NCBI GenBank assembly: GCA_023053545.1
Contig: JAKZAN010000142.1
Coordinates: forward strand, 16,162-80,161
Length of the DNA: 64,000 nt
Direction: 5' to 3'
Source of the DNA: Lepidurus packardi
Lineage: Eukaryota > Arthropoda > Branchiopoda > Notostraca > Triopsidae
Under the pieces are notes generated by a model. It had not been told where the DNA came from and did no database searches. It worked only from the letters and a program-made list of their open reading frames with translations. The position numbers and the translations under genes are program-made. Below are positions 37,271 through 48,180 of the stretch, piece after piece. Within the stretch, counting starts at the first letter, position 1, and each line of letters starts with the position of its first letter.

Positions 37271-38531
37271 ATGCGCAGCAGTCAGAACACCCATCCTACA
37301 TAATCACCCTCCCAGCACGAATACATCAGGTTCCAAGAGTAGCAGATCCAGTACCTCCGCCAGCATACCCAGAAACAAGCAAGGCTCTCGGTACTCCTCG
37401 AAGAAGAGTCCTTTGAAGAAATACATCGTGAGTTAGACACACTCCAAAGGCACCCCTCTCTCAATTATGCACCAATTCATGCCCCACTCTCACCTCGAAT
37501 TTCTGTAACTGCCCAAAAAGACCTGAAAGACAGTATGTCGACCACTCACTCCAACTTTAAAGAGCTGTCAGAAAGAGCCAAATCTTGTCGGGAGCCCGTG
37601 ACGGACCCGAGAGGCTTGAAAAAAGAGGATTTCGTATTAGGGGCGCTGCTGGGAAGAGGGAAGTTCGGGTCAGTACACATCGCTCGGTAAGCATAGATAT
37701 TTTAGTTTTGATGATCTAAGTTAGTTTTTGGATTGCTCAACGTTTCATCTGTCTTGTTCTCCATCTTTTGTTTAGACACAAAAAAACAGGTTTCGTCTGT
37801 GCACTCAAAGTCATCAACAAGGCCAAAATCCTACAGGAAAATCTCCTGACTCAACTCATCAGGGAAATTAAAATCCAATCCTACTGCGATCATCCTGGTC
37901 TCACTAAACTCTATGGCTATTTTAGCTCCCTCGACTAAATCTTCCTCATCACTGAGCTCTCTTCGGAAGGACAGCTTTATCAGCTCATCCAGAAATCCAA
38001 GCTCACCCATAAGATACTCGCTGAGACAGCAATCTCACAAATAATTAAACAGATCTGTGAAGGCGTCCGCTACATGCATACCCTTAAAATCATACACCGC
38101 GACTTAAAGCCTGAAAATATAGTGATGGAGAGAGGTGTAGTGAAGATCTGCGACTTCGGCTGGGCAGTGTCACATAATGTGAATCTAAGAAGCACCTTTT
38201 GTGGGACTCCTTTGTATGTGTCACCGGAAGTGCTGAGGGGCGAGAGTTACGACGAGAAAGTGGATCTTTGGGCAATCGGGATACTGGCATGGGAACTCTT
38301 GTATGGGGACATCCCTTTTTAGATCAACTGCGAACAAGAACTGTCCAAAATCGTACATTCTTGTTATTCATCATATCCATTCTGTAGGTGACTGACGACA
38401 TCGTGTTTCCGGAGTTCCCCAAAATATCTGAGACCTTCAGAGATTTTATTGAGAAGATACTACGCAAGAACCCAAAGGAGCGTTTGAAGATTAGCGCCTT
38501 GATGGATCATCCGTTTTTGCGGACGGCTTGA
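37271..38531 (+). CDS. Aurora-like mitotic kinase
   Basis: 378 residues; introns at 37687-37775 (89 nt) and 38353-38387 (35 nt). A ~120-residue helical N-terminal region precedes the kinase domain: LGRGKFGSVHIARH, FVCALKVINKAKI, QLIREIKIQSYCDHPGL, HRDLKPEN, DFGWAVSHN, STFCGTPLYVSPEV, DLWAIGILAWELLYGDIPF and FRDFIEKILRKNPKERLKI. The DFGWA motif and the T-x-CGT activation loop are Aurora hallmarks, although the usual second basic residue before the phosphorylated Thr is replaced (LRSTFCGT). Aurora kinases act in spindle assembly and cytokinesis. The N-terminal part has Gln-rich coiled coil rather than a recognisable TPX2 or INCENP site. Confidence 0.92.
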
Positions 38532-38763
38532 ATAGTCCAGGCTTATCCTGCCTGCCAATCTATCTGCTGTCTTGGGCATTCTTCATTAATTGGTGTAATG
38601 ATATTCAGCATAGCGTAACTACGGGTCACACATCTGGCTCAACGTATTTATTGTTCAAATAGGTGCGATAAGCACGTTCTTATTTTGTTAATTTTTCCAA
38701 AACAGAACCCTTGTATAAGTATCGTTAGACCATCCTTCTTCCTTGATCTCTGTGTTGCCAAGC

Positions 38764-40157
38764 ATGGGCCCCAAAAACTCAAAAGTTTCATCTTAACAAA
38801 AACATCCGGTCCTCGGAAATGTCAAGATACTCGAAAGGGATGGCGCCAAATTTATCTAAAAAGGTTTCCCCATCAAAACCGCGTAGTAAGCATAGGCCTT
38901 TAGGCAAAGTCTAAGCGATGCTAAACTTCAAAGTCAGCAATATCTCTTTCTTCCAACTTCCTCCAAAAAAGAGTCTGCAGGAATGTGCGGATCTGGAGGC
39001 TACCTAAAAGTAACTCAAAAACTCATTGTTCAATTTAGGCAGAATACCCTTTCTACTGTCATTGTCTTGAGGGCTAAATCATAGACAGGGAATTGACGGG
39101 GCGACACTTCAAAGAGATCGAAATCTGGTATCTTTTGGAGTGTTTGACTGTAACAGGCAGGCAGCTCGAAAACCAGAATGGAGGGATAGGAGACATAAGA
39201 CCAAAAAATATCTTAATGAATTAAGAAGGGAAAATTAAGATTTTCAGCCAACACTCGGCACCAAATGGACAATCCGCTCTGCTGAAGGCATTTCAAAGTG
39301 GCGATCATAAGTATTTATCCCCTGAAGAACTCCAGGAGTTGTCCAGAAACAATGCAGTTCCAGTACTCAATCATGTTAAAGCCGGGGTCTTTAGTGTGGG
39401 TATAACCCTTTTGGAGGCAGCCACTCTTAGACCCTCATCAGAAATCTATACTCAAAACTATTCCATCCACCAGAGCAATCTGTAGTCTCTGCGAGGAACA
39501 ATATGTCACAGGTATTCAGCACTGCTTGCATATTTGATTGGGAAAATGACTGCATTGAATCCGCAGGAAAGACCCTACTTTTCGGAAATCAGCGCTCTCC
39601 TTGCACCTTATACACACTAAATACAGTAGTTACAATCTTTCGCAGTCGATATCAATGCTTCGGCGGATAGCCTCACCAAACATCACTCGAATCCTCTTAA
39701 CCTCAGGACAGAGTGCTTTAAAGACATACGAAATGAACTCCACTCATTCAACCGAACACCCCGTTCTTCAGCTTTGAATAGTTATGAAATCCCTCGACTT
39801 CCCTCGACTTTGAGTACTGGTTCTAATTTCACGTTCGGAGTCAATTAATATATGGCTGACAACGCCAGGGACTCCATTCCTCTAAATTCAGTTTTTTAAA
39901 ATAAATCTGTCTTACCCATGCCGGCACAATAGATCCAGCCGAACCAGCCTCTACCATTAAACCATCATCTCTCAGTGCGGCAGGAGGCAACTTTCCAGGG
40001 AGGCTACGGTATCTTAGCGCCAGAATCAGGAACAGGGACTAGGAGTATGCAACAGAATCATCTGAGCTTGGGAGGTTTAGGCCAAGGATATCTTTCAGAA
40101 ACAAGCCGAAACGTGAGTACCCCTCAGATCGTTTTTTATTATGGAGGAAGACGTTGA
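38764..40157 (+). CDS. Pseudokinase with Ser/Gln-rich tail
   Basis: A 29-nt intron (39010-39038) joins two exons into 454 residues. N-lobe: LGNVKILERDGAKFIQKG, then EYPFYCHCLEGQIIDREL. C-lobe: WYLLECLTVTGRQLE, GDIRPKNILMNQEGKIKIF, YLSPEELQELSRN, VFSVGITLLEAATL and RPYFSEISALLAPY. GDIRPKN replaces HRDLKPEN, and the DFG position reads IFSQHSA, so the metal-binding Asp is missing. No glycine loop and no VAIK lysine are visible. This is a catalytically dead kinase fold, likely a scaffold. The last ~170 residues are low complexity. Such HGDIRP-type pseudokinases recur in ciliate genomes to my knowledge, but I cannot verify this here. Confidence 0.78.
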
Positions 40158-40813
40158 TATAAAATTTGGCTATACGATTTTATGAGAGAAGGACCTGAAA
40201 TTCAAAACTGGATCTTGCGTATATATCATAGCCCAATGGCCTGCTAACTGCAACTTCCAAAAATGAGACTGTTATGACGGGAATGATAAGCATCCTAGAG
40301 TGAGGATAATATTGGATTGTAGAGTGAGCAGAAAGAAGTAGGCACGATCGAAAACTACACATCCACTCTAGAGAAGCAGAGTATTTGATAACATATACGA
40401 GATATATTTTATTACCAGATCCAAATCAGAAGCAGAAGACTCCCAATGCTCCGAGGACTCAAAGTAATAGGCCAGAACAAACAGCAGCCCAAGCACGCAC
40501 AGCAGCCTCAGCACAAATAGCCGTCCCAGCATAAAATCAGTACGCCCAACCACCTCACATCGAAACGCAAACATCAATTTGTAGAGAAATGGGCGATGGA
40601 AAACGATGAATTCGAATAACAACCCCCAACCCTTGAAGACCTTGCAGTCCTTCACAAGGACATCCTTGAGACATTCTTCGATGGTATTTTCCCCTTGCAC
40701 TCTCCCAAATATCCGTTTTGATAGCCCGGTTCCCTCTAATCATCCTTTCAATCAAACTCCATCATTCTGCAATATCTAAACTTGGTATTTAAAATATAGG
40801 CGATCGCTAAAGA
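40158..40813. other. Intergenic with a possible membrane-protein frame
   Basis: About 656 bp. On the minus strand between 40370 and 40715 one frame encodes a plausible segment (KVFKGWGLLFEFIVFHRPF, GRLFVLRLLCVLGLLFVLAY) with two hydrophobic stretches, but it has no in-frame ATG and reaches TGA only inside the neighbouring gene. Because random frames stay open longer with one stop codon, I treat it as unproven. Confidence 0.3.
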
Positions 40814-41803
40814 ATGAGGGTACTTCAGTAAAGACTCGCAAAAGAAGATAAAGCATACTTTTAAGCAGAAGCTAAGGCGCGCAACCCTCTGCATACCAAT
40901 ATCCTCTTATCTCAGCAACATGAGGACGAGGCAGATCATGATGAAGAGACCTAGATAAGGGCTAGCAGGAATCGTTTCGACTCAAATCGGCAAGTGTACA
41001 ACGAAGATGAAGAGGCCGAAAAACACGGGAAAGACCAATCAAATACCAGAAATAACAACGGAAAATCACATCAAGATAAGAGTAGGAAGAGAACTAGGGA
41101 AGAAATGTCAGCTTTTAAGTTCTTGCCTTCCCAAAAGATTTTAGCCGACTGTCGTCTATGTCCTGAGAACGGAAACATTGATATCCTGAGTGCTTCCGAC
41201 AGCGTTTATTTGGCCCTAAGCACCAAAAACCAGTTTCCGGGCTACATGCACCTTTATTTGTGCCCTGTTGAGCACGTGAGCAGTTCTCTGGCCCTGGAGA
41301 ATGGAGTCATGGATTAAATCAATAACTATAAAAAGTGTTTGATCCAGATGTTCGATAAACTAGGTCTGCATGCAGTCTTCTTCTAAAACTACTTCAGACA
41401 ACAGAGCCATCTTTGTATCGAGGTATTGGGTATTCCTGCAAAAAAAGCTGACGATGTACCCTTTTACTTCAAGCAAGGGCTAAATAGTTCCGAAGGAGAC
41501 TGGAGCAATAATAGTCCTATTATCGAAATCAAAAAATAGAAAGGAGGGTTGTTAAAGCAGATTCCTAAAAAATTCCGGTACTTCTACATTGACTTCAGTT
41601 TGGGGTACGGATTCGCACATATAATCGAAGACGAAAAGAGATGGTCAGGAACTTTCGCACATGAGCTATTGGGTGCAATGTTGGGTCTCGACAAACATCA
41701 CGCTCTGAGCTACCATAGGATACCATCCGAGGAAGGGCAGGCTCTTAAGGAGAAGTTCGATAAAGCATGGAAGGAGTTCGACTGGACTAGTCTGCTTTCG
41801 TGA
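40814..41803 (+). CDS. CWF19L2: CWF19-like spliceosomal/debranching factor
   Basis: Single exon, 329 residues from ATG 40814, directly preceded in frame by no other ATG. The N-terminal ~95 residues are charged and helical (RLAKEDKAYFQAEAKARNPL). The CwfJ C-terminal domain 1 starts near KILADCRLCPEN and contains the HIT-like STKNQFPGYMHLYLCPVEH. CwfJ domain 2 follows (FYIDFSLGYGFAHIIEDE, FAHELLGAMLGL). Such proteins associate with the late spliceosome and help lariat turnover; animal CWF19L2 is longer at its N-terminus. TAA/TAG glutamines occur in QQSHLCIEV-type contexts. Confidence 0.9.
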
Positions 41804-42064
41804 GAAGCAAGGAGTATATGTATGGTGTGATTAAGTGAGGATATTTTGTTGGGACAGGGTCCTTATAAAAGAGTAGAGTCTAAGTGTGGAGTATCTAAAC
41901 TAGTCTACTAAAATGAGGTGTTACAATACCACGAATGAACCGCCCTTCGGATAAGAGGTTTGGACCCACTTAGATCTTTGGAGAGTGAGCAATTAAGGAA
42001 TGAAAATAAAACATCCTAATACTCAAATAATAGGCCAGAAGAAAATTAAAGAATCTTTGCTATA

Positions 42065-42634
42065 ATGTTTACACGGAATTCCATACCAGAAGCCACCAAT
42101 AGTCTCAACCGTTAAAACTCCGCCACCAGCGTATCCAGCAACAATCTCCACATCGCACATCTCGTGCGCGATGTCGAGTCCCTCAACTAGTCAGTTCGCG
42201 AAGAAAACCATCGCATCAAAAACATACTCAGTCTCCTCCAACTCCAAGACGCCAGCCTTGCCCCTTCTAATAAGAAGATTGTTTCCACCTCCAAAGGCTT
42301 CAGCTTCGTAGAGAGACTAGAGGAGGAGGACAGTCTAACCATCAAGGCCAATATGGATCATCATGCAGATAGTAGGATGGATGAATCGGTGAGGAGTTAG
42401 ACCGTTCTGAGTAGCAGCCGTATTGAAATAAATGTGAAAGATGAGATGAAGGACAAAGAATGTTGGGAAGGGAATAGCCACAAGAGAGGAAATAGTATGG
42501 GGAAGAATAAGAAGTTAAAGTGCGAGACGAAAAAGTTGAATTGGTAGAGTGTATAGAGTAAGATAAACTCTGGGGAGAATTGGAAGATGAAACGTACATG
42601 TAAAATGCGGGCCTTCCTGATGAAGAATAAGTGA
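42065..42634 (+). CDS. Orphan charged protein
   Basis: 189 residues, single exon, ATG 42065 to TGA 42632-42634. A Ser/Asn-rich N-terminus (MFTRNSIPEATNSLNRQNS) precedes a short coiled coil at ~35-65 (VESLNQSVREENHRIKNIL). An acidic stretch and a Lys-rich C-terminus (KLKCETKKLNW, KMKRTCKMRAFLMKNK) follow. No family recognised. Coding status rests on the ATG-to-TGA span, in-frame TAA/TAG and sensible residue composition. Confidence 0.65.
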
Positions 42635-43113
42635 CTGACACCCCTTCCCTTCCGGCCTCAAATTAACAGAACATAAATGTCTGCATACATGCACACTTCT
42701 TGTATTCCGTACATCCGATCCGAAATATGTTCTAAATCCTTGCCGAGGCATTAGCAGCCAGTTCATGTGTTTTTTATTTGTGGCACAGTGCAGCTATTTT
42801 TTAAGTTCTGATTCTAAGTGAAGTAAGCTTGTGGAGTTCACATCTATCAGTTTTAGCGACCTATCAGCTCAACTCCTTCGCTGATAGGCTCGGATATCTT
42901 ACCCGTTCAGCGTAGATAGCAGGATAAATATTAAAGATGGAGTCATACATAGCACCTTCCGAAACCCAGAAAACACCTCTCCCTATGATTGACAATAAGG
43001 CTCTCTAATTTTCCTTGACTTTGGACTTTAGTTCTACGGTATAACAACATTATTCTGAGCTTCCACAGTAATAACATCTTAACATTAATATCGCGTGCCG
43101 TCCAAAACATAGC
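42635..43113. other. Intergenic, nothing recognised
   Basis: About 480 bp between two co-directional genes; presumably the 3' region of the first and the promoter of the kinase. No RNA gene or repeat seen. Confidence 0.5.
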
Positions 43114-44580
43114 ATGGAGGGAACATCCTATCGGAACAGCTTCAAACACACCAACAAGTGGAGGGTCAGCACCAAGAAGAACAAACTCGAATGCCCGCGC
43201 TAATTATACCTCGACTACTAGCTCCTTCCAGCTTCTAAACTACCCTATCCTAACTATAATAAATGTGTCCCCGAAATATCTCGTTCAAGGAAAAAGAATC
43301 TGCCTTTTCCTTTCAAAGTTCCAACTCTCTCCCACACCATTAAACTCTATGAACCCTCCAGTCTCAAAGACACTTCGCTGGACTATTCTCAACCCAAACT
43401 GCTGCTTCGCAAACAAAGTACTTTGGCCGCCAGCCCCCCGCTAACTCCTCAACTGGAACCCTTACCAACCCCAATACAATCCATCAAATAGTCGAAGACA
43501 TTGCACTCCAAAGTCATGCTTTCAAACGAGGAGAAGCAAAATATGTCCAACTGCTTCCCCAAACAGTTACAGAAAAGATAAGTCATTGGCAAGTAAACCA
43601 CCCTACAATATCTATCCCATCTCTGTCGAATTACTTTATAACCACTATGAAGAGGCGCAGTGTCAGTTATTTGGAAAGCTTTTGACTCAGAGCTATAGAA
43701 AGATGTCGCTGTCAAGCAGTTTCTAAAGGATACTAGAGACAGTTGCGACAGATAAAGACGATTCGTCAAATTGCTTCGCCACGTACGTACCGAGAATTTC
43801 ATGCACTTCGAATATCATTGCCGTGTGGCTAATACTGATTTTATGGTGTACGAACTGGCTCCACGAAGCCTAGCTAAGAGCCTTTATGATATGAAAGGTG
43901 ATTTCTACAAGGGGTAAAGAGTCTACAGAATCGTGTTCACTCCCTACTACTGGGAGTTCGTGAAGCCTCAAAACCTAGCCTCATTCATCAGGAAAATGAC
44001 TCAAAGTATTGCGTATCTCATCGACAATAACTACTCCCACAATGATCTTAAACCAGAAAACATCCTGCTGGATGATCAAAATAACCCCAAAATATGCGAC
44101 TACGGCTCGATGAGTCTCATGAGTGAGCCGGAAATGAAGCACATGACAACACCCTAATATATGCCTCCAGAAGTCTTGCAGGGAAGTTCTTCCAATATCT
44201 CCGCTGATCTTTGGTCGCTAGCTATCATCGTGATAGAGATTCTCAACGGCGTGCCTGTTTGGTAATAACATATTGTCATTAAATACTGGTGCAGGATGTG
44301 CTACAAGTGCTGGATATAGGAACGAGGGATGACTATCCTGCACCCGGGGCTGCTGGGCGTGAAGGGGAAGGTATACAGCAAGATCGTGTAACGTATCGGA
44401 GTGATGCGGAAAGACCTAATGAGATGTGTATCGTTCGGGACGCAGGAGTACAGCAACCAGGAGTTCGGGAGCCTGTTGAGCCTATTATAGGGAATGTTGG
44501 AAGTAAATGAGTAGAGGAGATCAAGAGTGCAGGAAATTTTGAACCATAGATTTTTAGAAATGAAAGAGCGCGAGTCCTGA
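43114..44580 (+). CDS. Atypical protein kinase
   Basis: 457 residues; introns at 43593-43652 (60 nt, which removes an in-frame TGA) and 44262-44294 (33 nt). Residues ~1-155 are low complexity. The kinase domain begins with RQVIGKGAVSVIWKAFDSEL, with the lysine in DVAVKQFL. Later motifs are TDFMVYELAPRSLA, SHNDLKPENILLDD and KICDYGSMSLMS, then TPQYMPPEVLQGS and DLWSLAIIVIEIL. HND replaces HRD and DYG replaces DFG; catalytic Asp and metal-binding Asp remain, so activity is possible. The insert RIVFTPYYWEFVKPQN may contain a further mini-intron. Subfamily unclear. Confidence 0.82.
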
Positions 44581-44850
44581 TTGGTTAATGTATACTTTTT
44601 GACAATACTTTTGGTGCTTGAGGGGTAATGTGAAACTCTTGTTAGTTGAAGAAGTAAAGTGCATACAAAATGACTATCCTCATTTCGCATTGTTATTACG
44701 GTTAGACGTTGAAGCGTAATTTATAATTGATCTAATATTTAGTCGTTATAACCTCTGTTTTTACTTGCTAAGATTATCTTCCAAACCCAACCCCCACCAG
44801 CATCGCCATCACTATCAATCATAGCATAACAAAGTATTGCATCATTTCCT

Positions 44851-45797
44851 ATGAAGAAGTCAGCCAACAATACTCTCAACAAGTGTTAGAAGATATTCAC
44901 ACTCTTCGATGATGTAGCACCCCGACCCTTCACTATCTACCCCAGACCCAAATCCCGTGACCCCAGCCAGGACAGTTCGCTAAGCAGCAAGATGTCCAGG
45001 ACTCTTAACAGCCAAAACAAAAACGCCCTGAGAATCAACCATAATAATAACAGTAACTCCCGCTATCACTTCTCGCGAGGTATGCACTCCACATCAAAAC
45101 CCAGCAGGCTGAACAGCACCCCCAAGAATAAATCATTACTTTCGAATCACTCGAGCGCTAGTTCTTTCAAAAGTGGAACGTACATCAGTCCTTACAACCA
45201 ACAAAGCAGACTTGATAAGATCATGCAACTTAAAGTCGCCAGACCTTCTGTCTGCAATAAGGATCAATACTATCGCAACAAGGTAAAGCCTGTTTTTCAT
45301 CAATTAATGATAAGCTTTAGCGCAAATTTTAGTTGGAGCGAAGTTTCTCTTCGATAGCGAGTGAGCTTTCCGATAAATAAAATAGCAATAAGGCAAACAA
45401 GAAGCCTAGCAGACTCGACAAGATCATGCAACTTAAAGTCACCAAACCCCATGTTCCTTCTACTCTTTCACGGTACGAGGTTCCCCATGGACCCAAACCC
45501 CCAGTCCGCCAAAAACGTGAAAGCAGCATCCTGGAGATCAAGCAGTCCAAGCAGATCATCGAAAAGATCAGGAAGCAGGAGTAAAGGGAGGATATGCTTT
45601 GGAAGCATTTTGAGCGAGAGAGGGAGTCATCATTGAAAAACCAGAAAAAACACGATGAGAGGAAGGTGAAGGAAGAACGAAGAGTAGAAAAACAAGTAGA
45701 GTCGCTGGTGTCGAAATAGATCCTGAAGCTGGCAGAGTAGAAATAGAAAGAGGTGAGGAAACGCAAGGTGTTCAATAGCTATGTTTTTCCTAATTGA
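44851..45797 (+). CDS. Orphan basic coiled-coil protein with internal duplication
   Basis: 298 residues; a 50-nt intron (45283-45332) joins the exons. The first ~140 residues are basic and Ser/Asn-rich. The motif SRLDKIMQLKV occurs twice, once before and once after the intron, in 41-nt segments (45205-45245 and 45408-45448) with only about five differences. This shows a partial exon duplication. The C-terminal ~110 residues are a charged coiled coil (SILEIKQSKQIIEKIRKQEQ, KKHDERKVKEERRVEKQ). No known family. An alternative unspliced frame ends at 45636, but the spliced model preserves the duplicated motif in frame. Confidence 0.72.
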
Positions 45798-46071
45798 CGC
45801 GCAACAGCAGTTCTGAGAATGATGTCACACCTGCTGTATACTTCCAAGCCTAGCAAGATATCTAATAATAAGTATCTCCCCTAAATACCTTGGATGTAGT
45901 GTGCAAAATAATAACCCATTATCTTTCACGATGAGTCGATAGCTGCTCCCAACACATCAGCAACATAAAATGTAGCCTCATCCATCCATAACATGTTTTT
46001 TATATAAAAATCTCATTCCCCTTCTGCTTCCCCCTTTCGGTCGGTTTTGCTGCATGTATTAGTTTTCAATA

Positions 46072-46356
46072 TCATTTTTGGGATGCAGGAGACTGCACAT
46101 CCAGGATGTTTCCTCTTGCAAAGTAGAGGTTCTGCACTAGTTTCTGTCTTCTCAATATGTCAAGATGCTCCTCACCTTCCGCCAGCTCTTTGCTAATGAG
46201 GTCCTGATTATTGGTATGTTTACTGAGGTGGTACAGGTTTCGGTAGTTGTCAGTTGCTCTCCTGCACAGGTAAAGTTTGAGATTGATGTCTCTAAAAGCA
46301 TGAGCCTCTTTGAGGACTTGGCGGTACTGAGAGAGGATAGTTTTGATTATGGACAT
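46072..46356 (-). CDS. LYRM4: LYR-motif protein, ISD11-like
   Basis: Mitochondrial matrix partner of cysteine desulfurase NFS1 in iron-sulphur cluster assembly. 94 residues, close to the usual ~91, with the family layout: QYRQVLKEAHAF at ~10-21 (QYR where the canonical motif is LYR), LKLYLCRRATDNYR in helix 2 and HLDILRRQKLVQNLYF at the end, the last matching the ISD11 C-terminal helix. No in-frame TAA or TAG is needed. TGA 46072-46074. It is divergent from the HMG/histone-fold gene with 275 bp between starts. Confidence 0.88.
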   Translation of the reverse strand: MSIIKTILSQYRQVLKEAHAFRDINLKLYLCRRATDNYRNLYHLSKHTNNQDLISKELAEGEEHLDILRRQKLVQNLYFARGNILDVQSPASQK

Positions 46357-46631
46357 TTTTTGTGTTGGCTCTGGAGGGATATGCTATCTAGTATATGTGT
46401 TTGTTAATTAATGACATAATTTATAGCTTTGCTTTATGTTTTCAAAGACTAGGAGTGAGGATAATGGTTGGATCTACAACCCAGCATTTCATCCGAGGTT
46501 GGAGGTCCCTTTGCTTCACGCACAAAATTGAGGAGAGCGTTGTGGATTGTTTTTGGCTTGGAGTTAACTTTTAAGATCTTCAGATATACATCGCCTTCCC
46601 ATTAAAATTTAGTCGAGTTTAAAATAACAAA

Positions 46632-47558
46632 ATGGAGCCAGAACATCCCGCCAGCCACGAGTCCTAGCCCCCGAATCAAGACTAAGAACTTCGCTTACAG
46701 TAGGAGTTCGAACAACAGGGAATCAACAATTAACCTTAGGAAGATAAGGAACAGAACCCCCCTCAACAGGATCAGGATTAAGAGATTGGTGACATTGATG
46801 AAGATGGGGATGACTATTTGTAGTAGCTCCAGTAACCCGAAGAAGATTAGGATCAGCAAGATCTCTAAAAGCAGGGAGCCGGGAATCTTAATACGGCTGC
46901 TGTCCCACCCAAACCCCAAACTGCCTTCGGGCTTTTCATGAAATCCCTGGCCAAGAGTGAAGGCGTCAAATTTGATTTAAAAACGTCAGCATCCACATGG
47001 AGTTAAATGTCTCTTCCTGAAAAACGTCCATTTGTTGATCAGGCTCTTGCTATGAAGGCGGCATATAATAGCTATTTGCTTGAGAACCCAGATTCAGCAC
47101 CCAAGGTCGATCTAGCTTTTCCGAACTCCCGGATCAAAGCTATCATGCGCCAGGATCCAGGGGTAATTACGAAAGCTTCGACCGTTCAGACTATGAACAA
47201 AGCCACCGAATTCTTTGGCGAGTACATCCTCAAATTGGTCAGCAAAACCAAAGGTTCCTCAGCTAGTCGGAAGAAGAAGGTTGAACTTGGTGACCTTTGG
47301 AATTTAATTAATATCGACAGAACTCTGAACTTCCTCAGGCCGCTCATCGAATAGAAACAAGTATTTGACATTCCGAGAGTAGCTGAGAAACCAAAAAAAA
47401 ATCCGATTAGCGGAGGAAATCCGGTAGCAAACCCTACCACAACTATAATGTCGACCGAAGAAGCCCATAAACCAAGAGCCTAAGCCAAGTCATCGCGTGA
47501 AAAGCCACCTCATAGAGACCCGAAACAACTTACTCTCTTCCAGATGTTTAGAAAATGA
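46632..47558 (+). CDS. HMG-box + histone-fold protein with C-terminal PIP-like motif
   Basis: 308 residues, single exon. Residues 1-90 are Gln/Glu/Asp-rich with many glutamines as TAA/TAG. An HMG-box-like domain at ~91-150 reads PPKPQTAFGLFMKSLAKSEG, then TWSQMSLPEKRPFVDQA and MKAAYNSYL. A histone fold of the NF-YC/DPB3-POLE4/CHRAC type follows at ~161-240 (LAFPNSRIKAIMRQDP, TMNKATEFFGEYILKLV, GDLWNLINIDRTLNFLRPLI). The last residues QLTLFQMFRK (299-308) resemble a PCNA-interacting peptide (QxxL-x-x-[hydrophobic]-F). Together this suggests a chromatin or replication-linked factor, for example a DNA polymerase epsilon or CHRAC-like subunit with an added HMG box. The role is inference; the domains are seen in order. 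Confidence 0.88.
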
Positions 47559-47924
47559 TAGTTCATTTAGTCCTATGTCGATGGAGGAGTGTGGGAGTTA
47601 TCACTTCTTGTTTTAGGAGTTCTAGATGCTGACAAAGTAGCCTCCAATATGAGTTATATCGAGGATTTCCTATGTAATGGATATAATTTGTTTTGTGGGA
47701 AAAGAGTTGCAAAAGTATCCATTCTAACCTCTATTCTTCGAACCTCCCTATAGTAGTCGTGCCACTCTCAATTGTTTTTAGCGAAGGCCTTCTCCATTTC
47801 TACTCTGTGAACGCAGGGCCGTCGAATTGAGCTCTAACAATTCATGCTAACTTAATATTGACATCCCTTGATATGAAATTGCCATGCAGCCAATAGAACA
47901 TAGGTTCCATTTAACACTTCTATA

Positions 47925-48180
47925 TCTAGTTTACTCAATATTATCAGATATTGTCAGAAACTGCCTCAAACCCATTTCTCCAAATCTGACTCAAGTTCCC
48001 TATAGATCATGCTGCCCAACCATAGTCTAACAGGTCAAGCCAAAGAGTTACTTCCTCATCTCAGATTCCCCAAACAAACCCCACAACAAAACAAACAAAA
48101 CAAACAAAAAACAAACAAACAAACAAACAAACAAAACAACAAATCCTAACACCAACTCTTGGCGCTCCACCTACCTTTTT
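47925..48180. repeat. Diverged dispersed repeat, copy A
   Basis: Shares ordered blocks with copy B at 48463-48637: TCTAGT, then ATCAGATAT and CAGAAACTGC and CAAACCCATTT, then CAGGTCAAGC and AAGAGTTACTTC, then ACCAACTCTTGGCGC and CCACCT. Spacing between blocks differs, and copy A carries the (CAAA)n tract between its third and fourth block groups. Same orientation. Nature unknown; could be a duplicated ncRNA gene or a mobile-element remnant. Confidence 0.75.
48071..48140. repeat. (CAAA)n / AACAAAC low-complexity tract
   Basis: About 70 bp of almost pure CAAA and CAAAA units inside repeat copy A. Likely slippage-expanded. Confidence 0.9.

Noticed and set aside
40820-40844. A 25-nt intron at the start of the CWF19-like gene
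   Set aside because: Counting codons showed ATG 40814 is already in frame without splicing.
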